Shown here: in pieces, positions 26,139 through 37,073 of the stretch
Layout of the letters: every line of letters begins with the position of its first letter
Position numbering within the stretch: the stretch's first letter is position 1
Assembly: GCA_963837715.1 (NCBI GenBank)
Contig: CAWIOF010000002.1
Span: 2,108,001 to 2,172,000, forward strand
DNA: 64,000 bases
Reading direction: 5' to 3'
Source of the DNA: JANYLB01 sp963837715
GTDB lineage: Bacteria; Actinomycetota; Acidimicrobiia; IMCC26256; JANYLB01
Notes under the pieces: generated by a model
What the model was told of the DNA's origin: nothing
Database searches by the model: none
The model's input: the letters and a program-made list of their open reading frames with translations, nothing else
Program-made: the position numbers and the translations under genes

Positions 26139-29100
26139 AGACCACGTCGACGAAGTAGTTCGTGTTGATGAACGCATCCGTCGGGAACGCCGAGCTGCGT
26201 CCCGTACTTGTAGACGCCGTTCGCCCCGTCGACCCCGGCCCGCAACGCGTGCAGGGGTGCGTTGTCGACGCCTGCGCCCGTGAACGCCTGACCGGTCACG
26301 CCGTACCGGCCGTCGGGCGCGAAGAACGACGCGATGTAGGTGGTGTTCGCGGCGATCGTGACTGGCGACGAGAAGCTCATCTGCTGCCAGCCGGAGGCCG
26401 ACTCGCCCGTGAACGTCACCGTGGCCAGCCGAGTCCCCGACGCGCTCCACAGGTTCCCGACGTGCGTCCCCGACATCCCGTTGCCCTTGTAGAACCGGAT
26501 GCCGGTGATCTGGCCGGCGACATCGGACCGGAACTTCACACCCAGCTCCACGGCGGTGTCGACCGCGATGGCCGCGGGGGTCGCGCTCGTACCGAAGATC
26601 GAACACGGACAGCTCGGACCCGACGCGGTGGTGAAGGACCACGTCGCCGGAGCCGAGATCTGGTTCCCCGCGATGTCGCGCACGCCCGACACCGTGGCGG
26701 TGTAGGTCGTTGCGCCGGTGAGCGGCGCGGTCGGCGTGAACGTCGCGGTGTTCGTCGAGCTGTTGTACGAGGTCGTCCCGGCCACCGGTGTCGAACCGAC
26801 GGCGAGCGCGAATCCGATGGTTCCCGACTGCACCGCCTCGGAGAACGTGACGGTCGGTGCGATCCCGGTGGCCACACCGGTCGCGCCGACTGCCGGCGTG
26901 CGACCCGTGACCGTTGGCGGTGTCGTGTCGACGGGCGGAGCGGCGGCGGTCGTGAACGACCACGAGACCGGCCCGGCGATCGTGTTGCCCGCCGTGTCCT
27001 TCACCCCGGAGATCGTCGCGGTGTAGGTGGTCGACGCACTCAACGCGGTCGTCGGGGTGAACGATGCGGTGTTCGTCGACGAGTTGTACCCGACGGTGCC
27101 GGTGACCGGGGTCGAGCCGACGGCCAGCGCGAAGCCGATCGTGCCCGCCTGCACGGCCTCGGAGAACGTCGCCGTCGGGACCACGCCCGTCGACACGCCC
27201 GTGGCCCCGACCGCGGGCGTCCGGCCCGTCACCGTCGGAGCGGTCGTGTCGGGTCCGGTGGTGAGGACGACGTCGACCCAGTAGTTCGTGTTGAGGTAGG
27301 TGTCGGTCGGGAACGCCGACGAGGTCCCGTACTTGTAGACGCCGTTCCCGCCGCCCGCGGCCGCCGACAGTGCGTGCAGCGGGGCGTTGTCGACACCCGC
27401 GGAGGCGAACGCCTGGCCCGTCACGCCGTAGTGACCGACTGGCGCGAAGTACGAAGCGATGTAGGTGGTGTTCGCCGCGATCGTGACCGGCGACGAGAAG
27501 TTCACTTGCTGCCAACCGGTGGCCGATTCGCCGGAGAACGTCGCGGTGGCGAGCAGTGCCCCCGCGGAGCTCCACAAGTTCCCCACGTGGGTGCCCGTGT
27601 TGCCTGCTCCCTTGTAGAACCGGATTCCACTGACCTCGCCCGCGACGTCGGAGCGGAACTTCACGCCCAGCTCCACCGGATCCGGGTCGGCGGCGATGGC
27701 GGCAGGGGTCGCGCCCGCGGCCCAGATCGAGCAGGGACAGATCGGTCCGGGTGCTGCCGTGGTGAACGACCACGAGACCGGAGCGGCGATCGTGTTGCCG
27801 GCGGTGTCCTTCACCCCGGAGACGGTCGCGGTGTATGTGGTCGACGTGGCGAGCGCGGTCGACGGCGTGAACGTCGCGGTGTTCGTCGACGCGTTGTACG
27901 ACGTGGTCCCGGTGACGGGCGTCGAACCGATCGTCAGCGCGAAGCCGATCGTGCCCGACTGCACCGCTTCCGAGAACGTGACGGTGGGCGCGGTCCCGGT
28001 CGCGACACCCGTCGCCCCGACGGCAGGCGTCCGGCCCGTCACGGTCGGAGGAGTCGTGTCGGCCGGCGGGGCCGCGGTCGTGAACGACCATGAGACCGGA
28101 GCGGCGATCAGGTTGCCCGCGGTGTCACGCACGCCGGAGATCGTCGCGGTGTAGGTCGTCGATGCGGTCAGCGTCGCCGCCGGGGTGAACGAAGCGGTGT
28201 TCGTCGACGCGTTGTACGAGGTCGTACCGGCGACCGGCGTGGAGCCGATCGCCAGGGTGAAGCCGATCGTGCCCGACTGCACCGCCTCGGAGAAGGTCGC
28301 CGTCGGCACGACCGAGGTCGCTACTCCCGTGGCGCCCACTGCAGGCGTGCGACCGGTGACGGTCGGCGGCGTGGTGTCGACCGGCGGCGCGGCCGCGGTC
28401 GTGAACGACCACGACACCGGAGCCGCGATCGTGTTCCCCGCCGTGTCTTGCACGCCGGAGATCGTCGCGGTGTAGGTCGTCGAAGCGTTCAGTGCAGCGG
28501 AGGGCGTGAACGAAGCGGTGTTGGTCGACGCGTTGTACGAGGTCGTACCGGCGACCGGCGTGGAGCCGACCGCCAGGGTGAAGCCGACGGTGCCCGCCTG
28601 CACCGCCTCGGAGAACGTCGCGGTCGGGACGATGCCCGTCGAGACCCCGGTGGCGCCCACCGCGGGGTTCCGACCGGTCACCGTCGGAGGTGTCGTGTCG
28701 ACCGGCGCTGCGCCGGTGGTGAGGACCACGTCGACCCAGTAGTTCGTGTTCAGGTAGCTCGCGTCGGGAAACGCCGACGACGTCCCGTACTTGTAGACCC
28801 CGTTCCCGCCACCGACGGGCACCGAGAGCGCGTGCAACGGCGCGTTGTCGACCCCCGCACTCGTGAACGCCTGCCCTGTGACTCCGTAGTGGCCGTTCGG
28901 TGCGAAGTACGAGGCGATGTACGTCGTGCCCGCGTTCACCGCTACCGGCGCCGAGAAGTTGACCTGCTGCCAACCCGTCGCCGACTCACCGGAGAACGTC
29001 GCGGTCGCGAGGAGCGCCCCGGAGGTGCTCCAGAGGTTCCCCACGTGGGTCCCGGTGTTGCCGGTGCCCTTGTAGAACCGGATGCCCGAGATCTGACCGG

Positions 29101-31165
29101 CGACGTCGGAACGGAACTTCACGCCCAGCTCGACGCCATCGGGGTCACCGGCGATCGCGGCGGGCGTCGCGCCCGCGCTCCAGATCGAGCAGGGACAGGT
29201 GGCCCCGGCCGACGCCGTCGTGAACGACCACGAGAACGGCGCGGCGATGGTGTTCCCCGCCGTGTCCTTCACGCCGGAGATCGTCGCGGTGTACGTCGTC
29301 GAGGCCGAGAGCACCGCCGACGGCGTGAACGACGCGACCCGCGTGGTGGCGTTGTAGGTGGTCGTGCCCGCGACCGGCGTCGCCCCCGCGACCAGCGCGA
29401 ATCCGATCGTGCCCGACTGCACCGCTTCGGAGAACGTGGCGGTGGGAACCGCGCTGGTGGACACGCCGGTCGCACCCGACGCCGGCGTCGAGGCGGTCAC
29501 CGTGGGCGGCGTGGTGTCGACGGGCGGTGCCGCCGCGGTCGTGAACGACCAGGAGTATGGCGCCGCGATCGTGTTGCCTGCGGTGTCCTTCACCCCGGAG
29601 ATGGTCGCGGTGTAGGTGGTCGACGTCGCCAGTGCTGCCGACGGGGTGAACGTCGAGGTGTTCGTCGATGCGTTGTACGCCGCGCTCCCGGCCACCGGCG
29701 TCGAGCCGATTGCGAGCGCGAAGCCGATCGTCGACGACTGCACGGCCTCCGAGAACGTCGCCGACGGGGTGACCCCGGTCGCGACACCGGTCGATCCGGC
29801 AGTCGGGGCCACCGAGCTCACCGTCGGAGGTGTCGTGTCGGCCGGCGGCGGGGTCGAGGTGAACAGCACGTCGACCCAGTAGTTCGTGTTGAGGTAGCTC
29901 GCGTCGGGAAAGGCCGACGTCGCCGCGTACTTGTACACACCGTTGCCGCCGTCGACACCGGCGCGCAGTGCGTGCAACGGTGCGTTGTCGACCCCGGCTG
30001 CCGCGAACGCCTGGCCCGTCACCCCATAGTGACCGTTCGGCGCGAAGTACGACGCGATGTAGGTCGTGTTCGCCGCGACCGCGACGGGGGCGCTGAACGT
30101 CACCTGCTGCCAGCCCGTGGCCGACTCTCCGCTGAAGGTCGCGGTGGCGAGACGGGTCCCGCCCGCGTTCCAGAGGCTGCCGGTGTGCGTGCCGGTGTTG
30201 CCCGTGCCCTTGTAGAAGCGCACACCCGAGACGTAGCCGGCGGTGTCGGAGCGGAACTTCACACCCAACTCGACCGGGTCGGGATCAGCGGCGATCGCGG
30301 CGGGAGTCGCACCCGCGCTCCAGATGGAGCACGGGCAGGTTCCCGCAGCTGCGGCGGTCGTGAACGACCACGACACCGGTGCCGCGATGGTGTTGCCCGC
30401 GGTGTCCTTCACCCCGGAGACGGTGGCGGTGTACGTCGTCGACGCAGTCAGCGCGGCCGACGGCGTGAACGTCGAGGTGTTGGTCGACGAGTTGTACGTG
30501 CGTCGTGCCCGCCACCGGCGTGGAACCGACGGCCAGCGCGAAGCCGACGGTGGCTGCCTGCACCGGCTCCGAGAAGGTCGACGGTCGGCGCCACTCCCGT
30601 CGACACACCGGTCGCCCCGACTGCGGGCGTCCGGCCGGTGACCGTCGGGGGTGTCGTGTCGGGGCCGCCGCCACCGGTAGCGAGCACCACGTCGACGAAG
30701 TAGTTCGACGCGTTGAACGACAGGTCGGGGAAGGCGCTGGTCGCGCCGTACCTGAACACGCCGTTGCCGCTGTCGTCGGTCGACTGGAGCGCGTGGAGGG
30801 GCCCGTTGTCGGCTCCGGCGTTGAGGAAGGCCTGGCCGGCCGCGGCGTACCCGCCGTTCGGCGCGAAGTACGAGACGACGTAGGTCGTGTTGGCCTGCAC
30901 GGTCACCGGCGACGAGAAGGTCGCCTGCTGCCAGCCCGATGCCGACTCACCGGTGAAGAGCGCGGTCGCGAGGAGGGTGCCGGTCTCGCTCCAGAGGTGG
31001 CCGGTGTGCGAACCGGTGTTCGCGGTTCCCTTGTAGAACCGCACCCCGGTCACCTGGCCGGCGACGTCGGAGCGGAACTTCACGCCGAGCTCGACGGGGA
31101 GCGCCTCGGGCACCGACGCGGTCGGGGGAACGGTCGCCGAGGGGAAGATCGAGCACGGACAGGTG
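26128..31165 (-). repeat. Alternating DUF4082 and Ig-like coding repeats
   Basis: Five DUF4082 modules, each ~480 bp and beginning with CPCSI (30683-31165, 29865-30345, 28725-29203, 27265-27745, 26128-26615). Eight Ig-like modules of ~304 bp, each beginning DTTPPTV or close to it (30357-30660; 29537-29840 and 29217-29520; 28397-28700, 28077-28380 and 27757-28062; 26947-27250 and 26624-26930). Reading from the protein N-terminus, the Ig modules occur in groups of 1, 2, 3 and 2. Neighbouring copies are very alike at DNA level, so recombination or assembly collapse could change the copy number. Confidence 0.85.
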
Positions 31166-33073
31166 TAGCTCGACGTGAGCGAGATGCTCGCGGCGGGATT
31201 CTGCTGGTTGGCGCTGTCGTCGATGGCGCGCACCCGAACGGTGGTCGCGCCGAGCTGCAGCGGGGTCCACACGTACGACCATGTGGCCCGGCCCGTAGCG
31301 AGGCGCCAGGTGGCCCCTCCGTCGACCGAGACCTCGACCCCGGCCACCCGACCGCCGGAGTCGGTGGCGGTACCGGAGATCGTGACGGGCTGGCCCGTCT
31401 GGACCGTCGTGCCCGTTGCCGGGCTCGTGATCGTTGCCACGGGTCGGGTGGTGTCGGTGCTGGCCGAGGCCAGCGTGAGCCCGGACTGGATCGTGCCCGG
31501 CTGCACGCCCATGTCGGCGAACAGGTTCACCGTGGCCTGCTGCATGCGGACGTCTTCGACGCCACCGCTGTTGTCGGCGTTCTCGGTCGCGAGGCCGTAG
31601 GCCCACCGGATGGTGCCCGCGCTGAACACGAGCGCGCCGCTCGCCGCCTTGTACAAGGTGAGCGCGTGGTTGGCCGTGCCGTTGCCGTAGGTCGAGCCGT
31701 AGTCGATCAGGTACTTGCCGTCGTTGATCGCGATCGTCGTGTCGGAGAGTCGGATCAAGCCCGGCGGTCGCGTGCCGTCGTCGGGAACGACGTCCCACTC
31801 GTAGCCCAACGTCCCGGTGGCGAGGCTCGCGGTGGCCCCGACCGCCTGGGTCGCGACACTCGTGTTGCGCCAGAGGCGCATGAGACCGTCGGCCTGGGGA
31901 ACGGTCATCGTGTCGTTGCGGATGCCGTTCACCATGAAGCGCGTGCCGGTGAGACTGTTCTCCGGGTTGTTGCCGTCGAACGGTGGGCTGAACCTGGGGT
32001 CACGCCACGTTCCGGTCCACTCCGAGGTCGGGTCGATCTTGGCGCCCGCGTGGGTCTCCTTGTACGACACCAGCGTCCGGCGAGCAGTGCCCGAGCTGTC
32101 GATGCTGTTCTCCCAGCGCGTCTTCCAGAAGACCTCGTTCCCGGAGAAGAACGCGAGGTGAACGCCGGCGTCGCGTGCGGCCTCGACGTTGGCGCGCTGC
32201 TGCTTCGACCAGTACTCGTCGTGGCCGGCCGACACGAACACCTCGTGCTCGAGCAGCTCGCTGCCCGAGCGAGTCGGCGTCGACCCCGGAGATGTACGAC
32301 ATGTCGTAGCCGTTCCGCTCCATGAAGCGGATCATCGGGTACTGGTCCTGCCAGAAGAACGTGTGGGGCCAGCTCGCGCCGGTGTCGAACGGCCGGTTGT
32401 AGCTCACCTTGTACGAGCGACCGACCGGTTCGCCGCCGTAGAGGCTGTTGCCGCCGAAGCCGTTGTACGCCTGCCACGTGGTGTCGTTCGTCTGGAAGAC
32501 CATCTTCGAGCCGCCGTCGTCGTCGCGCACGACGAAGAAGATGTGGCTCATGCCGCCCGTGTCGGTGCGGCGCAGGCGGGCGAAGTAGACGCCCGAGACC
32601 GCGGTCGACGGAACCGACCACGAGCTCGACTGCGCCCAGTTGCCGCAGTCGACCAGGCCCGTGGCCGGCTGGGAGAGGCAGTTCGGCTGGTTCTGCGCGA
32701 GCGGGGTCGGGAGCGTCGTGATTCGCCGGGCGCCGTTCCCCTGGTACCAACCGACGCGGTAGATGTCGATCGTGTACGGCGCCGCGGTGTCGTCGTCGAC
32801 CTTGAACCCGACGGTCTGGCCCTGGTCGACGCTGAACTGCGTCGCGAAACCCTGGAGCGTCGGGTCGCCGACGCCGTTGATGTCCCACTCCGACGGCGGG
32901 TTGCCCGGCAGGGTGTTCTCGCACGCGATCGCGTTGGTGAGCGGGTCGCACGGCGCCGCCGCGGCCGCGGGTTCGGCCACGGTGCCGACCATGCCCGCAC
33001 CGAGCAGCGCGACCAGCGCCACGAGGACGACCACACGGCGATGCGCCGCTTCCCACACTCGACGAGTTTCCAC
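26128..33073 (-). CDS. Giant secreted protein: dimethylformamidase-beta-like head, DUF4082 and Ig-like modules (frameshifted)
   Basis: An approximately 2,300-residue secreted protein, read in pieces because four single-base insertions break the frame near 32258-32270, 30576-30583, 30495-30505 and 26190-26200. In order: signal peptide (VVVLVALVALLGAGMVGTVA), an N,N-dimethylformamidase-beta-like C-terminal domain (YRVGWYQGNGARR, FQTNDTTWQAYNGFGG, VSAGHDEYWSKQQRANVEAA), one Ig-like domain, then five DUF4082 modules alternating with eight Ig-like modules. The true stop is the TAG at 26128-26130 after NTNYFVDVVF. GTG at 33073 is taken as start; GTG at 33058 is also possible. The role is unknown; the modules suggest binding to an extracellular polymer. 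Confidence 0.75.
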
Positions 33074-33273
33074 GCTATTGCCCACCAGTCCGGTTCTGCA
33101 TCCGTGCCCCCGACCCGGACGATGGCAGCCCGCCAACCCGGAACAAGTCGATCGTACACGCCACCCGCACTCCCATATGGGTCGCACGGTTCATTCCACC
33201 AGGTTCGGCCCCCGCCTGTCGAGCCGGTTCGCGGCGGCGGGAACCGTTGGTGGCCCGCCTAACCTGGGCGTCA

Positions 33274-33347
33274 CGGGGAGTGGTGCAGCCCGGTAGCACA
33301 CCTGCTTTGGGGGCAGGCGGTCGGGGGTTCAAATCCCCCCTCCCCGA
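33274..33347 (+). tRNA. tRNA-Pro (anticodon TGG)
   Basis: Full cloverleaf: acceptor arms CGGGGAG and CTCCCCG, anticodon stem CCTGC/GCAGG with loop TTTGGGG giving anticodon TGG, and the T-arm GGGGGTTCAAATCCCCC. The CCA end is not encoded (ACGA follows). A TAACCT box lies 8 nt upstream and may be its -10 element. Confidence 0.95.
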
Positions 33348-33357
33348 CGATGGCCAC

Positions 33358-34229
33358 ATGAAGGTTCGTTTCGCGATCTCCCCCGGCTTCGGGCCGCCCG
33401 ACATCGAGCGGTTCGCCGCCCTGGTCGATCGGGCCGAGGACCTGGGATTCGACGGGCTCTGGTTCTCGGACCTCCCCACCGTTCCGAGCCTCGATCCGTT
33501 CCTCGCGATCGCGTTCGCCGCGTCGCGCACGACGCCGGCTGAAGCTCGGCGCCAACCTCGTTCCGTTCGGGTACGAGCCGTTCGTGTTCGCGCGCCAGCT
33601 CGCGCAGCTCGACGTCGTCACCGGCGGTCGACTGCTCGTCTCACTCGTCCCCGGCCTCGACCTCCCGGGTGAACGCGCGGCGCTCGGCATCGGTCGTGCC
33701 CACCGCGGCCGCTTGCTCGACGCGCGTCTTCCACCGCTGCGCGAGTGGCTCGCGGGAGAAGCAGTGGCACCCGACGGGGAACATCCGGTCGCGCTCCCCG
33801 TGCTCCCCGTGCAACAGCCCCTCGAGGTATGGCTCGGCGGAACCGGGCCCGAAGCCGTCATCCGCGCGGGCCACTTCGCCGACGGCTGGTTGGGTGGCCA
33901 CATGCCGCCGGACCAGGCCGCCGACATCCGGGCCCGCATCGATCTCGCGGCGGCCGACGCCGACCGGTCGATCGATCCCGAACACTTCGGACTCAGCCTC
34001 GCCTACTCGCGCGACGCCGACCCGCTCGCCGTGTCGGCGACGCGGACCGGCTGGGCGCTCCGGCCCGGTGGAACCGGTCCCCGCCGGCCGGGATGCGCTC
34101 CGATCGCTCGTCGGACGCCTGGTCGACGTGGGTCTGTCGAAGTTCGTCGTCCGACCGGTCGCACCGGTCACCGACTGGCCGGGTGAGCTCGCCTGGCTCG
34201 CCGACACGCTCCTCGACCTGCAGACCTGA
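33358..34229 (+). CDS. LLM-class (luciferase-like, F420-type) oxidoreductase, frameshifted twice
   Basis: Bacterial-luciferase-like flavin/F420 enzyme, begun at the ATG 11 bp after tRNA-Pro. Three frames join: MKVRFAISPGFGPPDIERFA to ~33535, then LKLGANLVPFGYEPFVFARQ through DVVTGGRLLVSL and VWLGGTGPEAVIRAGHFADG to ~34070, then GRLVDVGLSKFVVRP to the stop. Both breaks are consistent with one inserted base (33533-33538 and 34066-34072). The rebuilt protein is ~290 residues, normal for the family. It could be a pseudogene or carry sequence errors. The substrate is unknown. Confidence 0.75.
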
Positions 34230-34276
34230 ACGACCGCCGTGATCGCCGGACGGCGTTCGCTACGGTGTTCGTCGTC

Positions 34277-34350
34277 GCGGGTGTAGCTCAATGGCAGAGT
34301 CCCAGCCTTCCAAGCTGGTCATGCGGGTTCGATTCCCGTCACCCGCTCCA
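34277..34350 (+). tRNA. tRNA-Gly (anticodon TCC)
   Basis: Acceptor arm GCGGGTG/CACCCGC, anticodon stem CCAGC/GCTGG with loop CTTCCAA giving anticodon TCC, T-arm GCGGGTTCGATTCCCGT, and an encoded CCA end. A TACGGT box lies 10 nt upstream. It borders the accessory stretch to the right; no copy of its 3' end was seen further on. Confidence 0.95.
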
Positions 34351-34463
34351 GTGTGAAAGCGCAGGTCAGCGGCATGCCGAAGGTCTGCCGCCTCCCTCAC
34401 CGAGAGCCCGTCGGGTTCGGCGTGCCCCCTACGTTCCCCAGCGGAACCGGCTCGTGCGCCGCG

Positions 34464-34850
34464 TCACCCGGCGAGGAGCTGCTGCACGCGTTGGTGGGAG
34501 ATGCCGAGGATGTCGGCGGCATCGCGACGGCTGAGGCCCATACGCTCGAGCTTCCTCGCGGCCTTCTCGGTCGACGCCCCAGCCTGCTTCGCAGCTGCGG
34601 ACGCAGCCTCACGGGCGCGCGAGACCTGCGTCGCAGCATCGACGAACTCGGCGGGCCACTCCGGGGTGATCCTGAGGACGTCGGGGTCACGATCGAGCCA
34701 GAGCGCGAGCGCTTCTCTGATGCGGGCATCCGCCTGGCGGAGGCTGCGGCCGTAGGTCTGGCAGCCCTCGATCCCCTTGATGTGGACGAGCCACGCGTCG
34801 CTCTCGGGATCGCGTTCGTAGACCGCCACGTAGGTCCTGTTCCTGGTCAT
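34464..34850 (-). CDS. hicB: HicB-like antitoxin with C-terminal helix-turn-helix
   Basis: A 128-residue antitoxin. The N-terminal half has the HicB fold (YVAVYERDPESDAWLVHIKG, then CQTYGRSLRQADARIREAL). The C-terminal half is a DNA-binding helix-turn-helix (LSRRDAADILGISHQRVQQL). The start is the ATG at 34850, overlapping the hicA stop as ATGA, so toxin and antitoxin are translationally coupled. It probably represses the pair through the palindrome upstream of hicA. Confidence 0.85.
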   Translation of the reverse strand: MTRNRTYVAVYERDPESDAWLVHIKGIEGCQTYGRSLRQADARIREALALWLDRDPDVLRITPEWPAEFVDAATQVSRAREAASAAAKQAGASTEKAARKLERMGLSRRDAADILGISHQRVQQLLAG

Positions 34851-35050
34851 CGAAGCCACGCTGCTCCGAGGCATGGCGCAAGCGTGCGCTCGATGCTCCG
34901 CATGGTTCCGATCGGGAGGTCGTTCCCGCGGTGGATCGGGATCACGGTCTGGCAGCCTCCACGACAACGAACGATCACGTGCGAGCCGCGCCGGCGAATC
35001 TCCTCGCAGCCCCGCTTCTCGATCCGACGCAGGAGCTCCGTCCCTGTCAT
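34847..35050 (-). CDS. hicA: HicA-type mRNA interferase toxin
   Basis: A 67-residue toxin of the double-stranded-RNA-binding-like HicA family, which cleaves translated mRNAs. The conserved start is TGTELLRRIEKRGCEEIRRR. The catalytic His lies in GSHVIVRCRG, followed by VIPIHRGNDLPIGTMRSI. It is the first gene of the hicA-hicB operon, with the start ATG only 2 bp from a perfect palindrome. Confidence 0.88.
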   Translation of the reverse strand: MTGTELLRRIEKRGCEEIRRRGSHVIVRCRGGCQTVIPIHRGNDLPIGTMRSIERTLAPCLGAAWLR

Positions 35051-35052
35051 TC

Positions 35053-35068
35053 GTCTAGCTCGCTAGAC
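35053..35068. promoter_or_regulatory. Palindromic operator of hicAB
   Basis: GTCTAGC-TC-GCTAGAC, perfect 7-bp arms with a 2-bp centre, ending 2 bp before the hicA ATG. In HicB families with a helix-turn-helix, autorepression by binding such a site is the known mode. AT-rich sequence (TAAAGT) just upstream may be the -10 box. Confidence 0.65.
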
Positions 35069-35217
35069 ACTTTACCACGGCCAGCAACGACGACGTCGTT
35101 GAGTGCCTGGGCGATCACGGAGTCGCGGACGACCGTTGAGCCGATCGGGCACACGAGCTCTGCGTCACGGCACGCCAGATCGGCAGCTATGGAGCTGGTA
35201 GCCGCCCGCGGTGAGCG

Positions 35218-36108
35218 TCACCCATCGAGTTGTCTCAGTGCTTGCCGCACGTGCTCATCAAGGTGCGCGAGTGACAATTGATAGTTGGGCACATGGCCTT
35301 GCTCTCGGTCCGCGGCGAGGGATTCCGCAAGGTAACGCCGTCCTTCCAACACACACATGAGGTCGTACACGGCGAGTTCGTCAGAGGTGCGACCGACGAT
35401 GCCCGAGTATGCGTCGGAGAGGCGATTGGCGATGTCCGGTCCGTGGTGTACGCACACCGAAGCTCGACAATACGCGAGGTCGTACCAGCGGGTGTCGAGC
35501 CGTGATGCGCTCCAGTCGACGACACCACTGATGCGGCCGCGGTGCCAGAGGACGTTGCCCGGGTGGAAGTCTCCGTGAGTGAGGACGCGCTCGGACGTAC
35601 CTGAAGGCAGACGTGCTGTGACGGCGCTCACGGCGGCGGCGGTCAGCGGGTCGTGTTCGCCCGCTGGTGCGCGCCAAGTCTCGAAACGTGGAGGTAGCGC
35701 GACCGCACCCTGAGCCCCGTCCAGAGACGTTTCGTGCAACTCCGCCAGCGCCTGCGCGAGCGCCCCGACCCACGAGTCGACGTCCTTGGGCGTCAAGTCC
35801 GGACGCCCCGGCAACCGCGACATGACCACGGCGGGCCTGGCGAACCAGACGGACTCCAGATCAGCAACGAACGGCTCAGGGACCGGCAGCGCGACGCGCT
35901 GGGCGAACCCGAGACGACTCCACTCCAACGGTGCCGTGCCGTCACCGTCGCGGTAGAGCTTGACGACCACACGGCGCGGGGCGCGATCGAGTGCTACGTC
36001 ATAGGCATCGGTCATCCCGGCTCCCGCCAAGCGACGCAACCGCGTTACCTGCGCGCCTGGCGCCACAGCTTCGGCCAACGCCCTCCACCCAGGGTGTCTC
36101 GGCGACAT
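35218..36108 (-). CDS. APH-family phosphotransferase
   Basis: Aminoglycoside-phosphotransferase-fold protein of 296 residues. The catalytic loop is LTHGDFHPGNVLWHRGRI and the metal-binding segment is GVVDWSASRLDTRWYDLAY. The Lys of the N-lobe lies in RRVVVKLYRD. The family also phosphorylates choline, homoserine and other small alcohols, so resistance cannot be assumed. The ATG at 36108 is preferred over a start 14 codons upstream. It sits in the accessory pocket between hicAB and a decayed hydrolase gene. Confidence 0.8.
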   Translation of the reverse strand: MSPRHPGWRALAEAVAPGAQVTRLRRLAGAGMTDAYDVALDRAPRRVVVKLYRDGDGTAPLEWSRLGFAQRVALPVPEPFVADLESVWFARPAVVMSRLPGRPDLTPKDVDSWVGALAQALAELHETSLDGAQGAVALPPRFETWRAPAGEHDPLTAAAVSAVTARLPSGTSERVLTHGDFHPGNVLWHRGRISGVVDWSASRLDTRWYDLAYCRASVCVHHGPDIANRLSDAYSGIVGRTSDELAVYDLMCVLEGRRYLAESLAADREQGHVPNYQLSLAHLDEHVRQALRQLDG

Positions 36109-36176
36109 GACCTCAGTGTCACACGTCGCGCCAGATTGCCCGATCGGCAAGCTCGCACCGATCGGCAGTTAGCGAG

Positions 36177-36734
36177 TCAGCTGTGCGGGTGAGCGTCGAC
36201 TCGGTCGATGAACGCGAGCACGGTCTCGGTGAAGAGTTCGGGTCTCTCGATCGGGAGCATGTGTCCGGCGTCGGGGACGACGAGAGTCTCGGCGCCTGGG
36301 ACACACCGGCGCGATCGTTCAGCGGCTCGTTGTGCATGGTTGACGGGGCTGTTGTCACAGAAGATCAGTAGCGCCTGCGTCGTCAGCGTCCGCAGGTCCA
36401 CATCGGTCATGCGCTTTGGGGCGGGCTGCTTTGCGATGAAGGTGCGGAGACCGGCGACGGATAGCTCGAGGACAACCTGATCGGGCATGGTCCCGTTGTT
36501 GAGCCGCCGGATGAGCCGGTGGATCGCCTTCTCGGACTTGGCGAGCGCAAGGATGCTGTCCGGCACGATCTTGATGAGGAACGTCGCCTCTGGTCTTCCG
36601 ATCGCGCCGATCGGGTCGACCGCGGTGAGACTGGCGAGACGCTCGGGCGCGTGGCGTGCCTGGTTGAGCGCAAGCCACCCGCCGTACGAGAGCCCGACGA
36701 GGTGTGCGGCATCGAGGTCGAGTGCGGCCGATGG
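36177..36734 (-). pseudogene. Alpha/beta hydrolase remnant lacking its N-terminal part
   Basis: About 185 codons read as the C-terminal two thirds of an alpha/beta hydrolase. The nucleophile elbow is GLSYGGW and the catalytic His lies in VVPDAGHMLPIERPELF. Upstream, the frame meets a TAG at 36735-36737, the stop of the next gene, and no start codon precedes the elbow; the first in-frame start (GTG at 36566) lies beyond it. The N-terminal ~90 residues, including the oxyanion-hole strand, are missing. This looks like a deletion that fused the remnant to the end of the neighbouring gene. Confidence 0.65.
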
Positions 36735-37028
36735 CTAGTTGAGGACAGCGGTGAGGAGAGCCACGACGCCCGCCGCGGCGATCAGGATGCCGACCGCCCT
36801 CCAACCGTTGTCCGTCATCCCCGCGTATTCGCCGTCGGCTTTCCTGATCGCAGGATCGAGGCCGAATCGGAAGACGAGGGCACCGATGACCATGAGGATC
36901 ACACCGAAGACTGCAAGAGCCACGCAGACATATTGCCCTGGGCGTGGTGCTCCGGACTGTCGGTTAGTCCGTCGGTGGCCGGTCGCCCTGGTGGGTGTGA
37001 GATCAGCACGTTCAGATCGGTCGTTCAT
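36735..37028 (-). CDS. Small membrane protein of unknown function
   Basis: A 97-residue protein with a polar, Arg-rich N-terminus and two hydrophobic helices (VCVALAVFGVILMVIGALVF and VGILIAAAGVVALLTAV). It matches nothing I recognise. Its stop codon marks the break point of the hydrolase remnant, which continues in the same frame. Confidence 0.45.
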   Translation of the reverse strand: MNDRSERADLTPTRATGHRRTNRQSGAPRPGQYVCVALAVFGVILMVIGALVFRFGLDPAIRKADGEYAGMTDNGWRAVGILIAAAGVVALLTAVLN

Positions 37029-37073
37029 GCCCGGTGACCGCCGAGCAGCCGGAGGTCGGTACCCGGGTTTGAC

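Noticed and set aside
22100..28091. Minus-strand frames of 957-985 codons (22100-25057 and 25218-28091)
   Set aside because: The first opposes four supported plus-strand genes. The second is a shifted frame of the giant repeat gene.
28448..30703. A 751-codon plus-strand frame within the giant gene
   Set aside because: An antisense shadow of the repeated modules; its repetition simply mirrors theirs.
26128..31165. CRISPR-like array
   Set aside because: The repeats are long coding modules of 300-480 bp that translate to DUF4082 and Ig-like domains, not short repeats with unique spacers.
34277..34350. tRNA-Gly as an integration (att) site
   Set aside because: No repeat of the tRNA 3' end and no integrase gene was found in the following 5 kb.
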